A stretch of 64,000 nt of DNA from Accumulibacter sp003538495 (GTDB lineage: Bacteria; Pseudomonadota; Gammaproteobacteria; Burkholderiales; Rhodocyclaceae), in the NCBI RefSeq assembly GCF_029255145.1, contig NZ_JAPUVQ010000050.1:1-64000 (forward strand), written 5' to 3'. A program made the translations under genes and the position numbers. This document shows positions 1 through 6,182 of this stretch, piece by piece; the stretch's first letter is position 1, and the number at the start of each line of letters is the position of its first letter. The notes beneath the pieces were generated by a model. The model was not told the DNA's origin, made no database searches, and saw only the letters and a list, made by a program, of their open reading frames with translations.

Positions 1-152
1 CGATCGTGCAAAGCTGTGTTTCGTTCATGTTGATCACCATCTGCAGGATGATCAACCCGTTTCGTCCTCTCCCTACATTTTCCTTGAGGCTCATGTCTCA
101 GTGGAAACGCGCGGCCCGTTCAGGCCCATACCACAGTGGACAAGGCTGGCGC

Positions 153-181
153 TTGACAGGGGTCGCGGGCATCGGGATAAT
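153..181 (+). promoter_or_regulatory. sigma70-type promoter of the tRNA-Gly transcript
   Basis: A perfect -35 box TTGACA (153-158) and a -10 box GATAAT (176-181) are separated by exactly 17 bases. The predicted start is near 188, about 85 bases upstream of tRNA-Gly. I see no gene in positions 1-152. Confidence 0.75.
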
Positions 182-272
182 GCGCCCCGCTGGTGCCTGC
201 AATCCGATTCGATCCGGAACGACCGGCACCGCTCCGCTGGAGCGCGATGCAGGCTTCCAGCAGGGCTTTCAA

Positions 273-348
273 GCGGGAGTAGCTCAGTTGGTAGAGCGAT
301 ACCTTGCCAAGGTATAGGTCGAGAGTTCGAGACTCTTCTCCCGCTCCA
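273..348 (+). tRNA. tRNA-Gly (anticodon GCC)
   Basis: The full cloverleaf can be drawn. The acceptor stem GCGGGAG (273-279) pairs with CTCCCGC (338-344). Anticodon GCC lies at 306-308, the T-loop TTCGAGA follows, and the 3' CCA is encoded (346-348). It decodes GGC and GGU. A strong promoter lies upstream and an intrinsic terminator directly downstream. Confidence 0.97.
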
Positions 349-355
349 GACATCG

Positions 356-386
356 AAGGGAAAGTGCGCAAGCACTTTCCCTTTTC
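356..386 (+). terminator. Rho-independent terminator after tRNA-Gly
   Basis: A perfect 10-bp stem, GGGAAAGTGC (358-367) with GCACTTTCCC (372-381), closes a GCAA tetraloop and runs into TTTT. Confidence 0.88.
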
Positions 387-402
387 CGCTTTTTGGGGCA
401 GG

Positions 403-408
403 TATAAT
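403..408 (+). promoter_or_regulatory. -10 box of the disrupted tRNA-Leu gene
   Basis: A consensus TATAAT sits 11 bases before the 5' half of the split tRNA-Leu; the -35 region is weak. Transcription from here would run through the element junction into the intact element-borne tRNA-Leu at 563, so the host promoter may drive the replacement gene. Confidence 0.6.
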
Positions 409-418
409 GGCCTGCGTC

Positions 419-457
419 GCCCGGATGGTGGAATAGGTAGACACAAGAGACTTAAAA
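419..457 (+). pseudogene. 5' half of chromosomal tRNA-Leu(UAA), split by the island
   Basis: GCCCGGA (419-425), the D-arm, the anticodon stem AGAGA (446-450) and the loop CTTAAAA with anticodon TAA at 453-455 are present. The sequence then stops matching a tRNA. The missing half lies at 13709-13756: its TCTCT pairs with AGAGA, and its TCCGGGT pairs with GCCCGGA with one G-U pair. The two halves join to an 87-nt tRNA-Leu. The copy cannot give a functional tRNA in its present state. Confidence 0.9.
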
Positions 458-458
458 T
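450..458 (+). repeat. attL core (ACTTAAAAT)
   Basis: This 9-bp direct repeat recurs at 13701-13709, and the same motif occurs in the anticodon loop of the element's own tRNA-Leu. It covers the end of the anticodon stem and the loop of the split tRNA-Leu, so it is the probable strand-exchange core. Confidence 0.85.
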
Positions 459-562
459 TACTTAGTCCTGTCCGCCTCGGGCTGTGAGGATGCAGCCGGA
501 TGCATCCTTTTGGGATATATTTCGGCGGGGTCAAAACGGGCTGCAAAGCCTGTACTAGCAAG

Positions 563-647
563 GCCCGGGTGATGAAATTGGTAACCATAGCGGACTTAAA
601 ATCCGCCGGAGAAATCCTTACGGGTTCGAGTCCCGTCCCGGGCACCA
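563..647 (+). tRNA. tRNA-Leu (anticodon TAA), carried by the island
   Basis: The acceptor GCCCGGG (563-569) pairs perfectly with CCCGGGC (637-643). Stem GCGGA/TCCGC flanks the loop CTTAAAA with anticodon TAA at 597-599. A long variable arm, the T-arm ACGGG-TTCGAGT-CCCGT and an encoded CCA (645-647) complete an 85-nt class II tRNA. Its variable arm and D-loop differ clearly from the split host copy, so it is an independent gene and not a duplication. It lies 104 bp inside attL and would replace the tRNA destroyed by integration. Confidence 0.95.
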
Positions 648-765
648 ATACCTTGCGGACCGTCCAGCGAACCGTGCAGGCGCAGACCTGTTTCCTTGGC
701 AGCACGGCCTGTAGTTTTCGCCGGGCAGCCGATAGAGGTTTAGCTGAGACAGCGAAAAGGAGACC

Positions 766-1347
766 ATGGCAGCTCAAGAGTCGCATTCGGTACGGAATGG
801 CACGGTCGCCACGGTCGTTGGCGGGGTCATTCTGGCCGTGCTCGCGGAACTCTGGCCTCCTGCTAAAACGGCGCTGGTCTGGCTCTGGGAGAAGTTCCTA
901 GCTTTCCTCGGCTTGTTCAGTTCTTCCTACTCGGTTCCTGGCTGGCTCGTCGCCCTCCTGGGACTCCTTGCGCTCGTAACCGTATTCCGAATCCTTGTCG
1001 GCCTGCGTTCGGTCGCGGTGCCCGAAGCTCCGCACGCGAGCTACATTGAAGACATCCTTTTCGGTGCGAAGTGGCGCTGGTCGTGGGCGAGTCACCAGAT
1101 TCATGGACTGTGGTGCTTCTGCCCAAGCTGTGATGCGGAACTTGTCTATGACGACAGTTCCGTCAATGACATCTACCGGCGAGACAAACCTAAAACCGAG
1201 TTCATCTGCGAGCACTGCGGACACCGAACCGTCGGGGTGGTTGAAGGCGGCAACAAGAGCTACGCCCTTAGTGCCGTCCAACGTGAGATTCGTCGCCGCG
1301 TGCGAACCGGCCAATACCCTGGCGCCCCCTCCCCAAGTAATCCTTAG
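766..1347 (+). CDS. Membrane protein with C-terminal zinc-ribbon, unknown function
   Basis: This 193-residue protein has two predicted membrane helices (about 13-30 and 59-78) and a soluble C-terminal part. Two CxxC pairs (CPSC at 119-122, CEHC at 148-151) look like a zinc-ribbon. The start has an AGGAG ribosome site six bases upstream. It is the first gene after the island tRNA-Leu and faces right. I do not recognise the family; a membrane-anchored accessory or defence role is possible but only a guess. Confidence 0.7.
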   Translation: MAAQESHSVRNGTVATVVGGVILAVLAELWPPAKTALVWLWEKFLAFLGLFSSSYSVPGWLVALLGLLALVTVFRILVGLRSVAVPEAPHASYIEDILFGAKWRWSWASHQIHGLWCFCPSCDAELVYDDSSVNDIYRRDKPKTEFICEHCGHRTVGVVEGGNKSYALSAVQREIRRRVRTGQYPGAPSPSNP

Positions 1348-1569
1348 TCCCTTGCGCCTCCCCGTCTGGCAAGGGATTGCAGCCCGTAGGCGGTTCGATG
1401 GGTGTCCCAGCGAACCGTCCGCCGTCCGAGCGCCCAGGGAGCCAGCCGCTGCCTGGACGTTCCCGGCAACGCAATTGCCATAAAATTGTTGTCGGACTTC
1501 GGCGCACCTGGACAGACTTCTCCTTACCGACCGGGACTTCCCCGGCGACGAAAGAAAAGGAGAGCCACC

Positions 1570-2094
1570 ATGTCCGTCCGCATCTTCGATACCGAAATCC
1601 ACTGCTTCGCCGATCTGAACAAGATCAGCACCGCCGACCTTCTCGACTACTACAACGGCCTCACCGGCAAGAACACCAAGCAGTTCTCCAAGCGGGCCAA
1701 GGGTATGCAGCAGATTTGGGCCTTGATCGAGGCCGATGTCACCAAGCAGGAACCTGCTCCTGCCGCCGTTGAAGGCATCAAGTTCGTTGTCGTAGATTCG
1801 CCGAAAGAAGGTGCCGACTGCGAGCAGGAGCGCGCAGAGACGCCCGAGTTGCCCGCCGGCATGGAGGCAGCCCCCGCTACGGCCCCTAGCAGCGCCGAGA
1901 AGCCCGCCCTCAAGACCCAGGTTGGGGCGCTCGTTGATTTCCTTGCCTCGGGGCCGCAGACGGTTGCCGAGATTGCCCAGAGGCTGAAGCTGGCGAACGA
2001 GAAACGGGCGCGCAGCCTGATCGACGCGGCACGTCGGGCGGGTCACTCCATCGCCTGCGTTGGCCGGGGTACTTTCTCCCTCGCCGGGGAGTGA
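1570..2094 (+). CDS. Hypothetical protein with C-terminal winged-helix-like region
   Basis: The product has 174 residues. The start is set by AAAGGAG nine bases before the ATG. The N-terminal 60 residues are basic and helical, a linker rich in Ala, Glu and Pro follows, and residues 115-170 have a helix pattern (QVGALVDFL...VAEIAQRL...RSLIDAARRAG) like a winged-helix DNA-binding domain. The stop lies directly before the RadC-like gene, so the two are probably co-transcribed. Function unknown. Confidence 0.7.
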   Translation: MSVRIFDTEIHCFADLNKISTADLLDYYNGLTGKNTKQFSKRAKGMQQIWALIEADVTKQEPAPAAVEGIKFVVVDSPKEGADCEQERAETPELPAGMEAAPATAPSSAEKPALKTQVGALVDFLASGPQTVAEIAQRLKLANEKRARSLIDAARRAGHSIACVGRGTFSLAGE

Positions 2095-2099
2095 GTCGG

Positions 2100-2588
2100 A
2101 TGGCTGACAACCGCCTGCCGGTTCCCGAGTGGGCCGAGGGGCTGACGGCCTCGGAGTCACTGGTGATCTACGATGCGCTGCGCATCCTTGAGAACCGCAT
2201 CCGCAAATCCGGGGAGTGCCTGGGCTCCCCGGTGCAGGTGCGGACGTTTCTCAAGCTCCAGATGGCGGGCCTTGCCCGCGAGGTGTTCAGCGTCCTCTGG
2301 CTCGACTCGCAAAACGGGCTGATCGCCTTCGAGGAGCTGTTTTCCGGGACGCTGACGCAAACATCGGTCTATCCGCGTGAGATCGTGAAACGTGCGCTGC
2401 ACTGGAACGCGGGCAGCGCCATCTTCGCCCACAACCATCCAAGCGGCTCCGCCGAACCCAGCAGCGCCGACGAGAAGCTGACACGCAATCTCCGGGATGC
2501 GCTGGCCTTCGTGGATGTTCGTGTCGTGGATCATTTCGTCGTCACCAACGACATGCAAGTCAGCCTCGCCGAGCGCGGGCTGATATGA
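2100..2588 (+). CDS. RadC-like JAB-domain protein
   Basis: The product has 162 residues and consists mainly of the RadC-type JAB/MPN metalloprotease-like domain. The metal-binding motif HNHPSG is at 111-116, followed by Ser and Asp (SSADEK, about 121-126), with an upstream acidic residue in the strand near 78-79. It lacks the N-terminal helix-hairpin-helix of full-length chromosomal RadC, as is usual for copies on mobile elements. A GTG at 2091 overlaps the preceding stop, but GGGGAG is better spaced for the ATG at 2100. The biochemical role of mobile-element RadC proteins is not settled. Confidence 0.85.
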   Translation: MADNRLPVPEWAEGLTASESLVIYDALRILENRIRKSGECLGSPVQVRTFLKLQMAGLAREVFSVLWLDSQNGLIAFEELFSGTLTQTSVYPREIVKRALHWNAGSAIFAHNHPSGSAEPSSADEKLTRNLRDALAFVDVRVVDHFVVTNDMQVSLAERGLI

Positions 2589-2689
2589 GAACTGCCCCGG
2601 TAAGTCTTGGTTGCTGGTGATGCCCAGGCAGAACAGGCGCGGCAGCGCGTTTGGGCATGACGCACCGTGTAGGCGAACCGTCGAACGGC

Positions 2690-2726
2690 AAAAAGAAGCC
2701 CCGGCTCCTTTCGGAGTACCGGGGCC
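2690..2726 (-). terminator. Rho-independent terminator of the leftward operon
   Basis: Read on the minus strand, a GC-rich hairpin (GGCCCCGGTACTCC, loop GAAA, GGAGCCGGGGC) is followed by CTTCTTTTT. It lies about 35 bases past the stop of the last gene of the 5597-2759 operon. Confidence 0.75.
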
Positions 2727-2758
2727 AAGCCCGTTCAACAGGAGCACAATGGATTCGG

Positions 2759-3040
2759 TTAGGCCGGGAGCATGTCTTCGTGACCGCCTCGCCCGAGGAT
2801 CGGCAGGCCCTCGGCGTTGCCGGGCTGGCTCACGGGCGGATGGCCCTGCACAGCGAACACGGTAGCGGCACCGATCTCGACGGCGGTGAATTTGTCGAAG
2901 GCATCCGGCTCGACGCGCTTGAAGAGAGCGCGGGCGGCAGCCGGGGCCGCAGCGGCATTGGCAGCGGGGACGACGACAGCGTTGAAGCCATCGGCACGGC
3001 GGAAATTGGGTGCGGCGGGGTAAAGCAGGAAGGTCGGCAT
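2759..3040 (-). CDS. Hypothetical protein, last gene of the leftward operon
   Basis: The product has 93 residues, with an alanine-rich segment (about 24-38) and a compact C-terminal half. A GAGGAG ribosome site lies nine bases before the ATG. It begins five bases after the stop of the preceding gene and is followed by a terminator. I do not recognise it. Its position downstream of a terminase-small-subunit-like gene might suggest packaging or capsid-related work, but nothing in the sequence shows that. Confidence 0.65.
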   Translation of the reverse strand: MPTFLLYPAAPNFRRADGFNAVVVPAANAAAAPAAARALFKRVEPDAFDKFTAVEIGAATVFAVQGHPPVSQPGNAEGLPILGRGGHEDMLPA

Positions 3041-3045
3041 GGTCG

Positions 3046-3417
3046 TTACTCCTCAGGGGTGTGGTTGAAACGAAGGTTGGCTCGGAGAACGCCCCCGAGA
3101 GCGCGGAACACAAACAGGCCCAGGGTCTGGCCCGGACCAACCAGGCCGGGGCCGTTCGAGCCCTTCTCGACGTTCGCCCAGCCGTTGGCGTGGCCCTTGA
3201 GCGGCACATAGCCCAGGAAGGGCAGCAGCCGTTCCGGGTCGGCACCGGCGAGGTCGCAGCAGGACTTGGCGACGCGGATATCGACGCGGTCCTCGCCCTT
3301 GGCGCTGGCAATCAGGCAAGCCGACATCAGCGCAGCCGCCTCGGCTTCGGTTAGCGACTGGATGATGGCTTCGGCCAGTTCCTCGTCGGTGAGAGATTGC
3401 AGGTGTTCGTTATTCAT
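3046..3417 (-). CDS. Hypothetical protein, leftward island operon
   Basis: The product is 123 residues, taking the ATG at 3417 with GGAGG upstream. This start overlaps the stop of the preceding gene by eight bases, which indicates translational coupling. The N-terminal third is acidic and helical (SLTDEELAEAIIQSLTEAEA). The C-terminal part is rich in Gly and hydrophobic strands (GLVGPGQTLGLFVFRALGGVL). No known family is recognised. Confidence 0.7.
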   Translation of the reverse strand: MNNEHLQSLTDEELAEAIIQSLTEAEAAALMSACLIASAKGEDRVDIRVAKSCCDLAGADPERLLPFLGYVPLKGHANGWANVEKGSNGPGLVGPGQTLGLFVFRALGGVLRANLRFNHTPEE

Positions 3418-4120
3418 CGTTGTTTTCCTCCGGGGCTTCCTTGGCACGGATGGCGCGGGCAATCCGGGCAGCCGGGTTGGCAGCACCATTCACGACTTCG
3501 CCGAACAGGGAGAGCGAGTCGTACAGGGCACGCTCGGCGTCCAGGTATTCACGCATCGGCTCGAAAACCTCATGATCGTCGGGGAAGATTTCGAGGACCG
3601 CTTGCGGGAAGAACGGGCGCTCGGCATTCGGCATCCGTTCCAGAACGCTGATGACGGCGGCAGCCAGGGCAGCGTCGTTCGTGGCGGCAGCCTGCTCGGC
3701 GGCGTGCTTCAGCGCCAGCGGACCAGCGCCCGAGAGGTTCGCCATGTAGGTTGCCCGGCGAGCGTCGCCCAGGGTCTGGGCATCGAGGACGGCGAACGGG
3801 TTGCTGAGAGCGTCCTTCGACAGGGCCAGCAGTTCCTTGGCCCCGGCCAAGTCCTTCTTGAGTGCGTTGGCCCGTTCCTTGGCAGCCTTGCGGATGTCTG
3901 CGACTTGGGTATCGGCCTTGCGGCGGGCGAACAGTTCGCGCTCGGATTGCGGCATGTCGATTCGCCCCATTTCTTCCAGCGCACGCTTGTAGGCCGTGGC
4001 CGGGGCATCCTTCAGGGCAGTGCGCAGATCGCCCAGGGTCTGGACGTGCCCCTTGAGGGCGGCGCGGAGTTCTTGGACGTGTCCGCGATTGAGGACACGC
4101 TTGATTGAGAGTTTTGCCAT
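3410..4120 (-). CDS. Helical (coiled-coil-like) hypothetical protein
   Basis: The product is 236 residues from the ATG at 4120, which has GGAG eight bases upstream. Residues 1-120 are highly charged and helical, with repeated RKAAKERANALKKDL-type heptads that suggest a coiled coil. The C-terminal part is a helical, slightly acidic domain. It is the longest gene of the operon after the terminase-like one and overlaps the next gene. Family unknown; a scaffold-like structure is possible only by inference. Confidence 0.7.
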   Translation of the reverse strand: MAKLSIKRVLNRGHVQELRAALKGHVQTLGDLRTALKDAPATAYKRALEEMGRIDMPQSERELFARRKADTQVADIRKAAKERANALKKDLAGAKELLALSKDALSNPFAVLDAQTLGDARRATYMANLSGAGPLALKHAAEQAAATNDAALAAAVISVLERMPNAERPFFPQAVLEIFPDDHEVFEPMREYLDAERALYDSLSLFGEVVNGAANPAARIARAIRAKEAPEENNDE

Positions 4121-4326
4121 CGCAGCTTCTCCACCTTGGATTAGCGGCACCGGGACCATCCCGGAACCTGCGAGACGAACTATTCCGCAGGCATCCGGCA
4201 GGCGCTGTCAGTTTTTGACGCAGCAGAGAAGCGGCGCAGGGAGGCTGAGTTACTACGCTGGCCTGTTCTCGCAAGGCTTGCGCGGTGGTCCGGTGGGTGC
4301 GAACCGCGAGAAGGACCGTGTGCAGG

Positions 4327-4560
4327 CTAAAAGGCGATGGTCGGTAGCGTGGAGGTGTCCGAAATGACACTGAACGGGATAGAGCCGGGGGCGGCGCGGG
4401 CCGTCGCCCCGTAGTGGTTCTCCCACAACTCCATCCCAGCCTCACCCTGGCTGGCGTAGTCGGGCAACGGGAAGCCCAGGGGCGTCATCCGGGGCGGAAC
4501 ACCGTGCGCTTCCTCGAAGGAAACGATGCTGCGGACCTTACTGAGGAAGGAGCTGTACAT
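4327..4560 (-). CDS. Small hypothetical protein overlapping the terminase-like gene
   Basis: The product is 77 residues from the ATG at 4560; another ATG six bases earlier is possible. GGAGG precedes it at a good distance inside the end of the upstream gene, with which it overlaps by 23 bases. The composition is ordinary and no motif is recognised. The ribosome site and coupling make it plausible, but its size leaves doubt. The 206 bases from 4121 to 4326 appear empty. Confidence 0.5.
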   Translation of the reverse strand: MYSSFLSKVRSIVSFEEAHGVPPRMTPLGFPLPDYASQGEAGMELWENHYGATARAAPGSIPFSVISDTSTLPTIAF

Positions 4561-5158
4561 CGGCATCCTCCGCGTCGATGATTTCGCCTCGCGCCTCGGC
4601 AATCAGCCCTAGCAGCCCCATCAGCTGCTCGCGCTCTTCGTGGGCCAGCAACAGCACGTCCTCGGCGCTGATGGTCAGGATTGCCGCCGTGTGGTGGTGC
4701 TGGTGCGTGATCTCGCCGGAAACCTTCACGTCACGACGCTCGATGGCGTAGCGTTCGGGCATCAGGCCCTTGGCTCGCAACTCCAGCAGCCGGTCGGAAT
4801 ACTTCGTCACGGTGCCGACGAGTTCGCCCCTCTGATAAACCGGCTCGTCCCAGCCTTCCACGGCGCGGCGGTGAATCTCGGATTCCACGTTGGCACAGGC
4901 TTCTTGGAGCGCGTCGGCCCAGGCGGCGGCAAATTCCGGGTCCATCCGTCGGAGATGGTAGAAGGACGAGATAGCACCTCCAGCCGAATGCGGGCTGGCA
5001 GCGCGAGCGGCAGCCACGGGGATACCGTGCCGCCGGAGTTCGGCGAGGAAGATCGCCTTCCGGTTTTCGTCCAGCGCCTGATTGGGTACTACGCTGCCGG
5101 GCTTCCGGCCCACGGGAGCACCGGGCCGCGCTCCGCCTCCAGTTGTCGCTTTCGTCAT
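4538..5158 (-). CDS. Terminase-small-subunit-like / phage DNA-binding protein
   Basis: The product is 206 residues. A Gly/Pro-rich head (1-25) is followed by a helix-turn-helix-like region (about 36-70) and a segment with DPEFAAAWADALQEA (73-87), RRAVEGWDEPVY (97-108) and GTVTKYSDRLLELRAKG (115-131). This pattern is familiar from small phage proteins annotated as terminase small subunits. If correct, it would recognise packaging sites and could redirect a helper phage, as TerS does in PICIs. The match is from memory, so the role is inferred. It starts one base after the preceding stop. Confidence 0.6.
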   Translation of the reverse strand: MTKATTGGGARPGAPVGRKPGSVVPNQALDENRKAIFLAELRRHGIPVAAARAASPHSAGGAISSFYHLRRMDPEFAAAWADALQEACANVESEIHRRAVEGWDEPVYQRGELVGTVTKYSDRLLELRAKGLMPERYAIERRDVKVSGEITHQHHHTAAILTISAEDVLLLAHEEREQLMGLLGLIAEARGEIIDAEDADVQLLPQ

Positions 5159-5159
5159 C

Positions 5160-5597
5160 TCAATCCCTCGCAAGTTTTCGGACCACCGCTTCCCGGAAGC
5201 TGTCGTCGTCAAGCCCAAGGAGCGCGGTGTAGCGCTGCCGGCTCCTGGCCCAAGCACTCGGCATCTTGGCGGTGAGGAAGGCCCTTGCTTCGCTTGCAAC
5301 GGCCTCGTCGCCGCCTTCGCCACCTTCCCTCGGATAGACCCGCCCCGAGGCGTCCTGCCACGCCTGCATAAGTACGGCAGCGGCAAGGCTGCGCTCCGGG
5401 CTGCTGTGGTTCTGATCCTCTTGGAGAAGCGGGGAGAATTGCGGCTCCGTGCCTTTTCGGGGGCGGGCAGTAATCCGATGCTCGCCGCGTCCTTCGATGA
5501 AATAGTTCGGCACGCCGGATGCTCGCCCGCTGGCCCACGCGTGTGCAGCTTGGTCGGCGGTGCCTGTCTTCTGGGGAGTCGTGGCGGTCTGGTTCAT
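5160..5597 (-). CDS. Hypothetical protein, first gene of the leftward operon
   Basis: The product is 145 residues from the ATG at 5597. The ORF stays open upstream to 5756, and the ribosome site here is weak, so the start is uncertain. The N-terminal 75 residues are low in structure (Thr, Gly, Pro, Arg). The C-terminal half is helical (SPERSLAAAVLMQAWQD; EARAFLTAKM; SAWARSRQRYTALLGL). It is tightly linked to the terminase-like gene. Function unknown. Confidence 0.6.
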   Translation of the reverse strand: MNQTATTPQKTGTADQAAHAWASGRASGVPNYFIEGRGEHRITARPRKGTEPQFSPLLQEDQNHSSPERSLAAAVLMQAWQDASGRVYPREGGEGGDEAVASEARAFLTAKMPSAWARSRQRYTALLGLDDDSFREAVVRKLARD

Positions 5598-5953
5598 GAG
5601 ACCGAATGATTCCTGCCCGTGCCGTCTGGCGCTGTCAGTTTTGGCGGTGGCGGTGGCCGGTCCGTCTCGCGGTGCGCAATGCCCAGCAGGCGGGCATGCC
5701 CTTGTCTCGTGCAGGTTGCGTGGTAACTCGAACTTACTGGCGCATACCGCCGACACGCACGCGAGCGCGAGATAGAACTGAGATGGATAGCGCAGAAAAC
5801 CCAGGTGCGGGCTAGTCGCTAAGGGTCAGGAAGACTCGGGCGGGAATTTCCCGAGCTTTTCCGCGTTGCGGGAAACGCCCAACCCCTGTAGCCACGGGGC
5901 TCCTAGCCGTTTATTTCCCGTTTTCCCTCATTTAAGTAGAGAGAGGAAAAAGA

Positions 5954-5997
5954 AGTAGCACCACACCACACTGCTGTGATGTACCTGTGCTGCTACT
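5954..5997. repeat. 12-bp inverted repeat in the candidate origin
   Basis: AGTAGCACCACA (5954-5965) and TGTGCTGCTACT (5986-5997) are inverted repeats with one mismatch and a 20-base loop. There is no T-tract, so this is not a terminator. Confidence 0.7.
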
Positions 5998-6136
5998 GGG
6001 CAAGTTGCACCACCGGGCCGGGAAACCGGGAAAAATTCCGACGCTTCCCCTGTAGCCACGCGGCCTGGCGCATTTCCCTTCGGGCCGGGAAAACGGGTTT
6101 CCCGTTCCCGCTCTAGGCAGCCCAGCCGCGCACATG

Positions 6137-6163
6137 CAAAAAGGCCGCCTCGTTGGGCGGCCT
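6137..6163 (-). terminator. Rho-independent terminator of the primase operon
   Basis: An 8-bp perfect stem, AGGCCGCC (6142-6149) with GGCGGCCT (6156-6163), has a run of A on the left and therefore T on the minus strand. It lies 20 bases past the stop of the primase-helicase. Confidence 0.85.
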
Positions 6164-6182
6164 CCTGCGAGCGTGTTGGGCG

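Larger units (their letters stand above)
5598..6182. other. Non-coding block with iterons, candidate replication origin
   Basis: No gene is supported in these 585 bases. Seven exact copies of the heptamer CGGGAAA/TTTCCCG occur in both orientations at 5847, 5869, 5914, 6019, 6027, 6086 and 6098, with near copies at 5841, 5921 and 6104. A 14-bp direct repeat, CCCCTGTAGCCACG, occurs at 5883-5896 and 6047-6060. A large inverted repeat lies at 5954-5997. The block is next to the primase-helicase gene, the usual place for a satellite or plasmid origin. Confidence 0.55.

Noticed and set aside
1..40. A minus-strand reading frame beginning near 28 or 40 and running off the left edge (MNETQLCTI)
   Set aside because: Only nine to thirteen codons are inside the window and no ribosome site is clear; too short to call.
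5841..6110. CRISPR array
   Set aside because: The repeats are only seven bases, irregularly spaced and in both orientations; no spacers or cas genes are seen.
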